Below are positions 24,540 through 34,218 of a DNA stretch of 64,000 nucleotides, piece by piece. The notes under the pieces are model-generated. The model was not told where the DNA came from, ran no database searches, and saw only the letters and a program-made list of their open reading frames with translations. Source of the stretch: Bacteroidia bacterium (GTDB lineage Bacteria > Bacteroidota > Bacteroidia > J057). Within the stretch, counting starts at the first letter, position 1. Each line of letters starts with the position of its first letter. The position numbers and the translations under genes were made by a program. The stretch covers positions 1-64,000 of the forward strand of contig JAUIGE010000011.1 of NCBI GenBank assembly GCA_030430205.1. Direction: 5' to 3'.

Positions 24540-25079
24540 ATGAGCCATTGGAAAATCCATGAAGGAAACCTTCATTTTCTCACCATGACAGTCGTAGACT
24601 GGATGGACATCTTTACAAGACCTATTTATGCTGAGACCATAATCGAATCGCTGGCCTATTGCCAGCGGGAAAAAGGCCTTGTGATCCACGCTTATGTGAT
24701 CATGCCCAATCATATTCACATGATCGTGAGTGCGGAGGGAAACCTCCTCGTCAATATTTTGCGCGACTTCAAGCAATTCACCTCACGGCGAATCATCCAG
24801 CAGGTGAAAACAGTCAGGGAGAGCAGGCGAAGCTGGCTGTTAGCTGGCTTTGAAAAAGCCGCTCAAGCCGGAAATCGCGTACAGTACAGCCAGTTTTGGC
24901 GGCCTGGCAATCATCCGATTGTCTGTTACAGCGAGCGCTTCACACGCCAAAAATTGAATTACATTCACAAAAATCCTGTCAAAGCCAGGCTTGTCCATCA
25001 TCCAGAGGATTATGTATGGTCATCTGCCGGAGATTATGCCGGCAGGCGTGGACCGATTGATGTATGTCTGCTTTTTTGA
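24540..25079 (+). CDS. REP-associated tyrosine transposase (RAYT, Y1/HUH)
   Basis: A 179-residue single-strand transposase of the TnpA-REP (Transposase_17) family. The HUH metal motif is in VIMPNHIHMIV, and the C-terminal region NYIHKNPVKARLV with PEDYVWSSAGDY is the family hallmark. RAYTs bind and cut REP hairpins and are thought to be domesticated drivers of REP spread. I chose ATG 24540, which places MSHWKIHEGNLHFLT at the N-terminus; the longer frame upstream only translates the hairpin cluster. The gene looks intact. Confidence 0.9.
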   Translation: MSHWKIHEGNLHFLTMTVVDWMDIFTRPIYAETIIESLAYCQREKGLVIHAYVIMPNHIHMIVSAEGNLLVNILRDFKQFTSRRIIQQVKTVRESRRSWLLAGFEKAAQAGNRVQYSQFWRPGNHPIVCYSERFTRQKLNYIHKNPVKARLVHHPEDYVWSSAGDYAGRRGPIDVCLLF

Positions 25080-25091
25080 AAAGCCGCCAAC

Positions 25092-27233
25092 TCACAAATG
25101 GGTCTTAAAATAATCCGCAATTTTGTCATACAAATGCGCCCGGTCCCGTCCGCGCACATTGTGCTCGTGCGTGGGGTAGGGGAAGTAATCGACGAGCTTC
25201 CCGGCTTTGATGCATTCGCGGATAAAAACCTGCGAATGTTGCGGTACGACCACATTGTCTTGTTGTCCATGGATGATGAGCAAACGCCCTTCGAGTTTGT
25301 CTATATGGTTGGTCAGGGCGGCTTCTTTATAGCCTTCCGGATTCTCCTGCGGGGTGTCCATATAGCGCTCGGTATACATGACTTCGTAATATTTCCAGTC
25401 GATGACAGGGCCGCCGGCAACGGCGACTTTGAAGAAGCCTGGATTTTTCATAAGCATGGACATGCTCATGAATCCGCCATAACTCCAGCCATGAACGCCC
25501 ATGCGTTCTGCATCGACATAGGGCTGCTCTTGCAGCCACTTCGCTCCGACCATTTGGTCGGCAACCTCTATTGTGCCTGTATTGCGAAATATCGCTTGCT
25601 CGAAGGCAAGCCCCCGCCCAGCCGAACCTCGGTTGTCAAGGGTAAATACGACATAGCCTTGCTCCGCAAGGTACTGAAGGAAAAGGCCTGAGCCTCCCAA
25701 CCAACTTTCTGTATTCATCTGAGCGTGAGGGCCGCCATATACATAAATGATTGAGGGATATTTTTGATTGGGGTCAAAATTAGTGGGTTTGATCAGGCGA
25801 CCGTAGAGCGGTGTTCCGTCATCTGCTTTCAGTTCCACAAATTCCATTTGACCAAGCGCATAGCCAGCCAGGGGGTCCGGAGAGTCCATGAGCTGGGCAA
25901 CAGACTTGCCGTTTTTTGTTTTGATAATGTCGGTTCTGCTTACCACTTCCCGGCTTGAAAATTGATCTATCAGGTATTCGCCATTTGCATTATAGGAAAT
26001 GTTGTGTGTGCCTTTTTCCTCTGTGAGTTGGGCTTTTTTTCTGCCTGGAATTTCAATTTTGTAGGCGTGGCGTTCCAGCGGTCCGGCTTCCGTGGACATA
26101 TAATATACCCATCTTTCATCGGCTGTGATGCCCAGAAACTCTGTTACATCCCAGGCCCCGCGCGTAATGGGCTTGAGCATATGCCCCATTAGGTTATATA
26201 AATAAAGATGGTTATGCCCATCTCTTTCGCTTTGCCAGATAAATTTATCTGTCGATTGAGGCAGGAAGATCGGACCGTGCTCCGGTTCCACATATTTATC
26301 ATCCTTTTCGGAGAGCAGGGTGCTGACAAATTTGCCGGTTGAAGCAGAGTAAGAATTTAAGCGCATGTGGTTTTGCTCACGGTTCAAAACGGCGATGTAA
26401 ACCAGCTCATGGTTAGGGCCCCAGGTGATATTGGTCAGGTATTGCTCGGCGGGCTCGCCAGTTTCCAGGTAGCGTTTTTCCCCTGTACTTACATCAAAAA
26501 TGCCTACAGTCACATGATGGCTTTTTTCTCCAGCCATGGGATATTTGATGGGTGTCACGGTAGCTGTACGCTCCATATAGTTAATCAGCGGATAATCCGT
26601 TACCATGCTTTCATCTTTTCGGTAAAAAGCCAGTTTTTCGCCATTTTTTGACCAAAAAAGCCCTTTTACTATGCCAAACTCAGACCGGTGAACGGTTTCG
26701 CCATACACGATGCCAGCACCTCCATCCTCGGAAAGTTGCACAGGGTTTTCGCGATTTGTCAGTTTGACAAATAGGTTGCTGTTGAGGGTGTAGGCAATGT
26801 GCCCACTGGCAGAAATATCAATATTCTGAGCGCCATCCGGCATGGTATTTTTGATGGTCAAAAGCTTGGGGACCATGTGATACTCATACAATTTATTGTC
26901 ATAGCTAAAGCGGAAGGCTTCAGCAGAAATCCATTCAATGAAAGGAAAACGCATGAGTTGGCGGTTGCCCTCTTCAATCTGTTGGTTCAGATCTTCTTTT
27001 GTCAACAAGGTTTTTTCCTTGCCCTTGACATTGCCCTGTATCAATTCATTTTTTTGAAAATCTACATAGGTATAAAATTCGGAATCGCCCTGCCAACTCA
27101 AAAGCGGCAAATTTTTGGGATAAAATGCGGGGTTTACAGCATCAAGCGTAGTGAGCGTTTTGAGTTCCTGCTGCTGAGCCTGAACAGCAAAAAAAGTAAA
27201 CAGAAACAACAATAAAATGGGAAGTCTTTTCAT
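25092..27233 (-). CDS. Secreted dipeptidyl peptidase IV (S9B), second copy
   Basis: A 713-residue serine exopeptidase. A signal peptide (MKRLPILLLFLFTFFAVQAQ) precedes a beta-propeller and an alpha/beta-hydrolase domain with Ser in GWSYGG (about 584), Asp in HGQQDNVV and His in THEHNV (about 691). I chose ATG 27233; the ORF extends upstream to 27308 without family support. It shares the plan with the enzyme at 8126 but the propeller is quite divergent, so the two probably differ in substrate range rather than being a recent duplication. Divergent from holA; TATATTTA in the gap is a near -7 box. Confidence 0.93.
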   Translation of the reverse strand: MKRLPILLLFLFTFFAVQAQQQELKTLTTLDAVNPAFYPKNLPLLSWQGDSEFYTYVDFQKNELIQGNVKGKEKTLLTKEDLNQQIEEGNRQLMRFPFIEWISAEAFRFSYDNKLYEYHMVPKLLTIKNTMPDGAQNIDISASGHIAYTLNSNLFVKLTNRENPVQLSEDGGAGIVYGETVHRSEFGIVKGLFWSKNGEKLAFYRKDESMVTDYPLINYMERTATVTPIKYPMAGEKSHHVTVGIFDVSTGEKRYLETGEPAEQYLTNITWGPNHELVYIAVLNREQNHMRLNSYSASTGKFVSTLLSEKDDKYVEPEHGPIFLPQSTDKFIWQSERDGHNHLYLYNLMGHMLKPITRGAWDVTEFLGITADERWVYYMSTEAGPLERHAYKIEIPGRKKAQLTEEKGTHNISYNANGEYLIDQFSSREVVSRTDIIKTKNGKSVAQLMDSPDPLAGYALGQMEFVELKADDGTPLYGRLIKPTNFDPNQKYPSIIYVYGGPHAQMNTESWLGGSGLFLQYLAEQGYVVFTLDNRGSAGRGLAFEQAIFRNTGTIEVADQMVGAKWLQEQPYVDAERMGVHGWSYGGFMSMSMLMKNPGFFKVAVAGGPVIDWKYYEVMYTERYMDTPQENPEGYKEAALTNHIDKLEGRLLIIHGQQDNVVVPQHSQVFIRECIKAGKLVDYFPYPTHEHNVRGRDRAHLYDKIADYFKTHL

Positions 27234-27315
27234 TGGATATGGAATTGAACTTGAATGATTGTATTTTGGGTTGTTTTTAAGAAAGTCGTAAATATAGCGG
27301 AAAATCATTTAAGCA

Positions 27316-28332
27316 TTGAACGAACTCCAAAGCATCAGATCGCAGATAGCGAATAAGCAATTTGCCCCGGTATATTACCTGCATGGGGAAGAAAGTTTCT
27401 TCCTGGATCAAATCGCCAGCTTGCTCGATGAGCATGTATTACAGCCTCACGAGACTTCTTTTAATAAAGAAGTATTTATCGGTGCTGAGGCGAAAGCCAG
27501 CCAGGTTATCAATGCCTGTCGCAGCTTTCCGATGATGTCTGAACGCCGCCTGGTGATGCTCAAGGAAGCGCATAGAATGCCTAAGGCTGAGCTGGAAAAA
27601 GTGGCTTCTTATCTGGAAGCGCCTGTTCCTTCTACCGTTTTGGTGATCGTTTTTAAAGCGAATAAAAGCGGGCTGGGGAAAAAGGTTTTGGATAAAATGA
27701 AGAAGAAAGGCGGGATAGAATTTTTATCCAAAAAAATGTGGGACCGCGATGTAAAAGCCTGGCTTACAGCCCATCTCAAAGCCGAAGGCTTTACCACTCA
27801 TCCGGAAGTTCCGGAGATCATAGTGACCAACCTCGGCACGAATATCGGCCATATCCATAATGAACTGGAGAAAATGTTTCTCCATCTACGCGCAAATGGC
27901 TTATCCGAGCTCAGCAAAGACTTCGTCTTTGAGCAGATCAATATCGACAAAGACTTCAATGTCTTTGAACTGATACAGGCACTCTCTGCACGCAATGTGC
28001 AGCGATCCCATCTGATCATAGATCAGATGAGCAAAAATGCCAAACTCAATCCCCCCGTTTTGATCATTGGCGGCCTGTACCGCTTTTTTCATTCCATCGC
28101 ACTTACCTATTCCGAAAAAGTCAACGACGCCAATACCGCCAGAACCAAACTCGGCCTCAACTACGGCCAGGCCCGTGATGCGCTCTATGGCAAGCAAAGC
28201 TTTCCGCTCGCAGTTGTCTACCGTAATATCGGCTTTGTTCAAGAAGCAGATTTGATGCTAAAAGGGCAAATAAGCACCCAGATGGACGATGGGCACATCA
28301 TGAAAACCCTGGTGTGGAAGCTGTTGGCCTGA
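27316..28332 (+). CDS. holA: DNA polymerase III subunit delta
   Basis: A 338-residue clamp-loader subunit that opens the sliding clamp. The N-terminus QFAPVYYLHGEESFFLDQIASL is diagnostic, followed by the degenerate AAA+ core (SFPMMSERRLVMLKEAHRMPK) and the helical C-terminal collar domain (about 215-338). No ATG precedes the conserved start: the frame opens right after a stop codon with TTG 27316, so this gene appears to use TTG. Confidence 0.93.
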   Translation: MNELQSIRSQIANKQFAPVYYLHGEESFFLDQIASLLDEHVLQPHETSFNKEVFIGAEAKASQVINACRSFPMMSERRLVMLKEAHRMPKAELEKVASYLEAPVPSTVLVIVFKANKSGLGKKVLDKMKKKGGIEFLSKKMWDRDVKAWLTAHLKAEGFTTHPEVPEIIVTNLGTNIGHIHNELEKMFLHLRANGLSELSKDFVFEQINIDKDFNVFELIQALSARNVQRSHLIIDQMSKNAKLNPPVLIIGGLYRFFHSIALTYSEKVNDANTARTKLGLNYGQARDALYGKQSFPLAVVYRNIGFVQEADLMLKGQISTQMDDGHIMKTLVWKLLA

Positions 28333-28445
28333 TAACTTTTCCTTATAGATGTTTGGAAATTTCCTGAAAAAATCCAGAAATTGCGCATCCAAAAATGCAG
28401 TAAGCAATATTTTCTTTATTAAGACCAACATTTTTACGGAATCAC

Positions 28446-28637
28446 ATGCTAGAGATTAAAATAAAAGAAGGAGAAAGCATCGATAGAGCGCTCCGTCGTT
28501 ACAAGAAAAAATACAAGCAAACCAAAATCCGCGAGGAGGTCAGCGACAAACGATTCTTCACAAAACCATCCGTTATAAAAAGGCGCCAGGTTCTGGATGC
28601 AATTTATAAGCAGCGGATGCGTCAGGAAGAAATGTAA
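28446..28637 (+). CDS. rpsU: 30S ribosomal protein bS21
   Basis: A 63-residue basic protein matching bS21 from end to end: IKIKEGESIDRALRRYKKK, then KRFFTKPSVIKRRQ and a basic C-terminal helix. In Bacteroidota bS21 contributes to hiding the anti-Shine-Dalgarno sequence. It stands alone between holA and a convergent gene. Confidence 0.97.
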   Translation: MLEIKIKEGESIDRALRRYKKKYKQTKIREEVSDKRFFTKPSVIKRRQVLDAIYKQRMRQEEM

Positions 28638-28660
28638 GAGCGGATTCCCCCTTTTTTTTG

Positions 28661-31606
28661 CTATTTGAGCTTTTCCAAGGCCTCTTTGAGTTCCTTATAG
28701 CGATCGTATGCATCCTTGCCAGGAAGCTGGTCCGATCTGTTGGAGAGGCTATAGAGATAAGCTATCTGCTGGATCAGCCCAGGCTGAGGATATCGCCCAT
28801 CTTCCTGCTCAAGCATAGCTTGAGTCTCCTCGTTGGCATCCGCCAACATTTTTTTCGCTTCCGAAAGCAAATCCACGACTTGCAGCAGGAAGGCTTCCTG
28901 TAAAGCCAGGTCTTCAGGGCTTACGCCTTGCTCCAATACGCGGGGATCAGCCTGAAGCTGAAAAAGCTGCTCCTGCACTTCCTCGCCTCTTTGAAGGCGT
29001 ACCCTATATGTCCCTGGCCGGGCCATAGGGCCATTTTTGAAGGCCCGGCTATCCCTGGCGTCCCAGGCGCCCTCATGGCTCATATCCCACCGAAAGCGGT
29101 GAAGACCTGCTTCATTTTTCAGGGAGGAACTTCGCGTAAAATGGATTTCACCTGTTGCCATGTCCCGGCTGGTGCTATCTGTGCTTTTGGCATCTTTCTG
29201 GGAAAAGGACCGGATGAGCTCCTCTTGTTCATTGAAAATTTGAAGCTGCAATGTTTCATCATTGCCTTCTTTCAGGTAGTAGTCAATGATGACGGCCGGA
29301 GGGGAATATTCGGGCGCAGGGAAAGGGTAACGCGGCCCTGAGCTCACATCATATCTATAGCGATAGCTGTCTCTCGGGCGGATGAGCAGCATGTTTTCTG
29401 CCTGTCGGGCCTCGTATTTTTGATGTAATGCACTCAAATCATCCAATATCCAAAAGCCCCGGCCCATGGTCGAAAGGACCAGGTCTTTCCGGTGAATTTT
29501 AATATCTGTAACCGGAGTCAGCGGCAGGTTTTGCTGAAAGGCTTTCCAGCTTTCTCCATCATCAAATGATTTAAATACGCCATATTCCGTTCCGGCATAC
29601 AGCAGCCCTTCCCGGTCTGGATCTTCGCGCACTACGCGCACAGGATAATCCTCAGGAATGCCATTTGTGATCTTTTTCCAACTTTTCCCCAAATCCGTGG
29701 TCCGGTAAATATAAGGCTTCCAATCGCCCAATTGGTATCGAAGCGATACGAAATAGGCTTTTTCCGCTCGATGTGGCGAAGGTTCTACGGCATCAATTCT
29801 GCCGTTTTTCGGCAAGGTTTTGGGCGTAACAAGCTGCCAGTTTTTTCCGCCATCGGCGGTCACGCTCACCGGGCCGTCATTGGCACCCACCCAGATGATG
29901 CCTGCCTGCTTTTTGCTTTCCTGGATGGCATAAATGGTAGAATAAAATTCTTCACCCGTTATATCCCGCGTGATCGGAGAGCCTGAAATCACCTGCTTAT
30001 CCGCTTCAAAAGCGGTCAGATCCGGGGAAATGATTTCCCAGCTTTTGCCCTCGTCCGTACTTTTGTGCACATACTGCGAGCAGTGGTAAATCACCGCCGG
30101 GTCATGCGGCGAAAGGTGAATAGGGGAGACCCGCTGAAAGCGAAATTTCAAATCCCGGGGATTGTGGCCGTACATATTGGCCGCGCCTACATCGTAGCGT
30201 TTTTCCTGTCCGGTGAGGGTATTGTACACACCAAAGCGGCCTTTACAATTCGAATAAACAATATGTGAATGAATCGGATGAGGGACTGCCGGGCCGGTTT
30301 CGCATCCGCCTACATCCATGATATAACCGGCTGCGCCAGCCTGATGCGCCCGCGGTGGGTTGCTGGGAACGGCGATGGCCGTGTAATTATCCTGCTGTCC
30401 GGCATACAGCCAGTAGGGATACTGGTTGTCAACTTCCACTTGATAGAGTTCTGCGGTAGGCTGATTGAACTGATGGCTCCAGTTTTTTCCGCCATCATGG
30501 CTGATGTTTGCACCGCCATCATTGGCCTGAATCATCAGTCGGGAATCCTGTGGATGTATCCACATATCGTGATGGTCACCATGAGGGGTTTGCAGGTAGC
30601 TCCAGCTTTCTCCCCCATTTTCGGATTTGCCAAAGCGGATTCCATTGACGTAGACGATGTCTGCATTTTGAGGATCTGCATCTACATTGCAGAAGTAAAA
30701 AGGGCGTGTCATCAACCAATTATCTTTGGATACCTGACGAAAGCTTTCACCCTGATCATCAGAGCGGTAGAGACCCCCCTCTTTGCCTGGCGCTTCCACC
30801 AGCGCATACAGCCTGCGGGAATCCGCAGCTGAGACCGCCAGGTCAATTTTCCCTACAATTCCCCTGGGTAATCCTTTTTCCAATTTTGCCCAACTGTCCC
30901 CGCCATCCACAGATTTATAAATGCCGTTTTCGGCACCTCCACTGATAATGGTCCAGGGCTTGCGCTCAGCCCGCCATGCCGCAGCATAGATAATATCAGG
31001 ATTGCTGGGCATCAGCTCCAGGTCGGCAAAGCCGGTGGTGTCGGAAAGGAAAAGTACTTTTTTCCAGCTTTTGCCTCCATCCTGCGTGCGAAACACGCCC
31101 CGCTCCGCATTCGGAGCGAATGCCTGCCCGATAGCCGCCACAAAAACCACATTGTGGTTGTGCGGATGGATCTCTACGGCCCCAATATGGCCGCTTTTCT
31201 CCAGGCCTATGGCCTGCCAGCTCGTGCCCGCATCCACGGATTTGTACATGCCTTTGCCTGAGATGACGTTGCTGCGTAAGCCATCAGAGCCGGTACCGGC
31301 ATAGAGGATGTTGGGATCGTTGGCGGCGCAGCGCAGCGCGCCGATAGAGGGGCTTTTGAAAAAGCCGTCTGAGATATTCTTCCATGACATGCCATAGTCA
31401 GTCGTCTTCCAAATGCCGCCGCCTGTGCTGCCCATATAAAAGATGTTTTTTTGAGTGTTAACGCCTGTAACAGCGGTACTTCGGCCACCGCGTGTTGGAC
31501 CGACATAGCGGTATTGCAATGGATCAAAATTTTGGGCAAAATTTTCAGTCCACATAACGGCTGTGAGCAGCAGCAGGATGATGAGAGGGTTTGTATTTCT
31601 TTTCAT
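28661..31606 (-). CDS. Secreted sortilin/BNR-type beta-propeller protein
   Basis: A 981-residue exported protein. A signal peptide (to about 25, ending NFAQ) is followed by two stacked beta-propellers of the VPS10/sortilin type with many Asp-box-like repeats (IWKTTDYGMSWKNI, MYKSVDAGTSWQAIG, VFRTQDGGKSWKKV, IYRTTDLGKSWKKI, VFKSFDDGESWKAF). After about 730 comes an Ig-like or beta-sandwich part and a helical tail (about 900-981). Proteins of this build are often annotated glycosyl hydrolase, but no catalytic residues can be assigned. Probably periplasmic or surface-exposed. Confidence 0.85.
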   Translation of the reverse strand: MKRNTNPLIILLLLTAVMWTENFAQNFDPLQYRYVGPTRGGRSTAVTGVNTQKNIFYMGSTGGGIWKTTDYGMSWKNISDGFFKSPSIGALRCAANDPNILYAGTGSDGLRSNVISGKGMYKSVDAGTSWQAIGLEKSGHIGAVEIHPHNHNVVFVAAIGQAFAPNAERGVFRTQDGGKSWKKVLFLSDTTGFADLELMPSNPDIIYAAAWRAERKPWTIISGGAENGIYKSVDGGDSWAKLEKGLPRGIVGKIDLAVSAADSRRLYALVEAPGKEGGLYRSDDQGESFRQVSKDNWLMTRPFYFCNVDADPQNADIVYVNGIRFGKSENGGESWSYLQTPHGDHHDMWIHPQDSRLMIQANDGGANISHDGGKNWSHQFNQPTAELYQVEVDNQYPYWLYAGQQDNYTAIAVPSNPPRAHQAGAAGYIMDVGGCETGPAVPHPIHSHIVYSNCKGRFGVYNTLTGQEKRYDVGAANMYGHNPRDLKFRFQRVSPIHLSPHDPAVIYHCSQYVHKSTDEGKSWEIISPDLTAFEADKQVISGSPITRDITGEEFYSTIYAIQESKKQAGIIWVGANDGPVSVTADGGKNWQLVTPKTLPKNGRIDAVEPSPHRAEKAYFVSLRYQLGDWKPYIYRTTDLGKSWKKITNGIPEDYPVRVVREDPDREGLLYAGTEYGVFKSFDDGESWKAFQQNLPLTPVTDIKIHRKDLVLSTMGRGFWILDDLSALHQKYEARQAENMLLIRPRDSYRYRYDVSSGPRYPFPAPEYSPPAVIIDYYLKEGNDETLQLQIFNEQEELIRSFSQKDAKSTDSTSRDMATGEIHFTRSSSLKNEAGLHRFRWDMSHEGAWDARDSRAFKNGPMARPGTYRVRLQRGEEVQEQLFQLQADPRVLEQGVSPEDLALQEAFLLQVVDLLSEAKKMLADANEETQAMLEQEDGRYPQPGLIQQIAYLYSLSNRSDQLPGKDAYDRYKELKEALEKLK

Positions 31607-31688
31607 GGGTAAAAGTTAGGGAAAAAATAAAAGCCAAAACCAAGTAACTCCCACTCCTTTATGTATTTTTTATGTAAGCCTCTGGGTG

Positions 31689-31696
31689 TATATTTG
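31689..31696 (+). promoter_or_regulatory. Bacteroidota -7 box for the TonB receptor gene
   Basis: TATATTTG, a perfect TAnnTTTG, 23 nt before the ATG at 31720. The -33 element is not clear. Confidence 0.55.
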
Positions 31697-31719
31697 CCGT
31701 TTTACCTTAAGACTGAGAA

Positions 31720-34083
31720 ATGAATTGTAGGCTGATTTTTGTTTTTTCATTTTTGATCATCTGTGTAACAACTTCCGTTTTTGGACAAAGTGGAACAGTC
31801 CGTGGCCCAGTAGTAGATCGAAATGGCGAACCCATCGTCAATGCGGCGGTTTTTATCCCCGAGTTAAAAAAAGGCGCTTATTCGAATGCCGATGGCATTT
31901 ATAGTTTAGACAGACTGCCTGAAGGCAGTTTCCAAATTTGGGCAACCTCGGCAGGTTATGATACCGTCAAACAGGTCGTAGAGCTGGATGCCGGTCAAAA
32001 AACAAACATTCAGTTTGTGTTGGAAGAGATTGGCTTCTTCTCCGAAGAAGTCGAAATCACAGCTGAAGCAGTGGGGCGAATAGAGACCAAGGAGGTGAAA
32101 GTAGGGCAGGTAACCTTTTCACCTAAAGAAATCAATTTACTTCCTTCTATCGGTGCGCCCGACCTCATGCAATACCTACAGGTCTTGCCGGGGATCGTTT
32201 TTACCGGTGACCAGGGAGGGCAGGTGTATATTCGGGGCGGTACGCCCATTCAGAATATGACCCTCATGGATGGCATGATCAACTACAGTCCTTTTCACTC
32301 CATCGGCTTGTTTAGTACTTTTGATCCGGATTATATCCGCTCTGTGGAGGTATATTCTGCCGGATTTCCCGCCAAATATGGCGGAAGGGTCTCTTCCATT
32401 ATTGATATCAAAACCCGAAATGGCAATTTTCAGGATTATTCAGGCAAACTGAACATCAATCCTTTTTCTACCAATGCCCTGATCGAAGGACCGATCAAGC
32501 GGGCGCGTCGCCAGGGAGGAGGTTCCAGCTTTTTGCTATCCTATCGCAAAAACTACATTGACCAGACGGGAAATATTTTTTATCCTCACCTCAACGACAG
32601 CCTGGGTTTGCCCTATAATTTCACAGATTTATATGGGAAAGTAACCATCTCTGATGGGATTAATTACGCCAATGTTTACGGTTTTAAAAATACCGACAAC
32701 GTCAATTACGGTACCGCTGCAGCCGATATCGGCTGGGTATCAAATGGCGGTGGCGCCAATTTCATGCTGCTGCCGCAGGGAGCTGGCGCGATAATTCGCG
32801 GCGGATTTAGCTCGACCAGTTATGAAGTGGGCTTAAATGCCGCTTCGGAAACTTTTCCACGAAATAGCCGCATTCAGGGCTTTAATGGAGGATTGGATGT
32901 GAGTTATATTGTCAATTCAGTGGATGAATTTTCCGCTGGTTTGATCTTTTTGGGCTTTTCTACAGATTATGTTTTCACCAATTCACTGGGCTTCAGGACT
33001 TCGTCACAAGCCAACAACAGTGAATTTGCGGGATATTTTGATTATAAAAAGGTCGTACAGACCAAGCGCTTTTTTACCACCAAGCGGGATTCCGTTTGGG
33101 ACCTGATGGTCATTGATCCGAGTGTGCGTCTGCACTATTTCAACGATCAGTCCCATGTGGCGGTAGAACCGCGGCTTCGGGTAAAAATCAACATTCCCAG
33201 AGTGAGTTTCAGCTTTGCCACAGGTTCATACACCCAAAACCTCCTGTCCGCCGCCTCGGACAGAGATGTGGTCAACTTCTTTCAGGGCATACTTTCTGCC
33301 CCAAGCTCTCTGGCAAACCGCCAGAAAGACCACAACCTGCAAACTGCTTATCACCTCCTCGGAGGTGTGGAGGTGGAGTTGATCCCCAATATGGCCGTAC
33401 AGTTGGAGGCATGGATGAAAGATTTCACCCAGCTAACCAATATCAACCGCGATAAACTCTTTCCTGATGATCCCAATTTCATCACGGAGCTGGGATTCGC
33501 CCATGGCTATGATTTTTTGATCAAATACCAGACATCCAAACTCTATCTCTACGGCACATACGGCTGGTCCAAAGTCACCCGTAATGACTTCAAGCGGATT
33601 TATCCGCCGGTTTTTGACAGGCGACATACGATAAATGTGGTGGGCTCCCTGCGCCTCAAGCCTTTTGGCTATGTGCAGGATGGCAGCGGGAGAAAGCGCC
33701 TGCCCAAGTTCAAGGAGCATGCCTGGGAGTTTGGCCTGCGCTGGACATTGGGCTCTGGCTTTCCTTTCACCCAGACTCAGGGCTATTTCGAGAAACTCGA
33801 TTTCTTTGATGATGGCGCTCAGACAGATATAGCTATCCAAAATGGCGACCTCGCCCTGATCCTGGCGGATCAATTGAATGGCGGCAGGCTGCCCTACTAC
33901 CACCGCATGGACCTCTCCGCCAAGCGCCGCTGGCTGATCAAAAACAGCTGGCTGCTGGAATTGAATTTTTCCCTGATCAATACCTATGATCGGAAAAATA
34001 TCTTCTATTTCGACCGTGTGCGTTTCACGCCCATCTACCAATTGCCGGTTTTACCGACCTTGGGATTGACGATTAAGTATTGA
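31720..34083 (+). CDS. TonB-dependent receptor with CarboxypepD_reg domain
   Basis: A 787-residue outer-membrane receptor. A signal peptide (to about 23) precedes a carboxypeptidase-regulatory-like domain (about 24-115; GTVRGPVVDRNGEPIVNAAV), the plug (about 120-235; LPSIGAPDLMQYLQVLPGI, YIRGGTPIQNMTLMDGM) and a 22-strand-type barrel ending LGLTIKY. No SusD-like partner lies next to it, so it is not a standard SusCD glycan pair. It resembles the lone receptors taking up peptides or other nutrients; the ligand is unknown. Confidence 0.92.
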   Translation: MNCRLIFVFSFLIICVTTSVFGQSGTVRGPVVDRNGEPIVNAAVFIPELKKGAYSNADGIYSLDRLPEGSFQIWATSAGYDTVKQVVELDAGQKTNIQFVLEEIGFFSEEVEITAEAVGRIETKEVKVGQVTFSPKEINLLPSIGAPDLMQYLQVLPGIVFTGDQGGQVYIRGGTPIQNMTLMDGMINYSPFHSIGLFSTFDPDYIRSVEVYSAGFPAKYGGRVSSIIDIKTRNGNFQDYSGKLNINPFSTNALIEGPIKRARRQGGGSSFLLSYRKNYIDQTGNIFYPHLNDSLGLPYNFTDLYGKVTISDGINYANVYGFKNTDNVNYGTAAADIGWVSNGGGANFMLLPQGAGAIIRGGFSSTSYEVGLNAASETFPRNSRIQGFNGGLDVSYIVNSVDEFSAGLIFLGFSTDYVFTNSLGFRTSSQANNSEFAGYFDYKKVVQTKRFFTTKRDSVWDLMVIDPSVRLHYFNDQSHVAVEPRLRVKINIPRVSFSFATGSYTQNLLSAASDRDVVNFFQGILSAPSSLANRQKDHNLQTAYHLLGGVEVELIPNMAVQLEAWMKDFTQLTNINRDKLFPDDPNFITELGFAHGYDFLIKYQTSKLYLYGTYGWSKVTRNDFKRIYPPVFDRRHTINVVGSLRLKPFGYVQDGSGRKRLPKFKEHAWEFGLRWTLGSGFPFTQTQGYFEKLDFFDDGAQTDIAIQNGDLALILADQLNGGRLPYYHRMDLSAKRRWLIKNSWLLELNFSLINTYDRKNIFYFDRVRFTPIYQLPVLPTLGLTIKY

Positions 34084-34218
34084 GAGGCGGGAAGCGAGAG
34101 GCGGGATGCGAGACTTAAATGGCATTTGAGTCTCGGCTCTCTTATCTCGGCTCTCTTATCTCGGCTCTCTTATCTCGGCTCTCTTATCTCGCCTCTCTTA
34201 TCTCGCTTCTCGGCTCTC
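34082..34218. repeat. 14-bp tandem repeats with inverted flank at a convergent gene junction
   Basis: TCTCGGCTCTCTTA repeats five times from 34131 to 34200 (the fifth copy has one change). GAGAGGCGGGAAGCG (34082-34096) is the near-inverse of CGCTTCTCGGCTCTC (34204-34218). The stop of the TonB gene and the last seven codons of the FAD monooxygenase gene lie inside this element. Confidence 0.85.

Noticed and set aside
31720-34083. SusC of a polysaccharide utilisation locus
   Set aside because: The receptor has the CarboxypepD_reg domain but no SusD gene or glycoside hydrolases next to it, and it is shorter than typical SusC.
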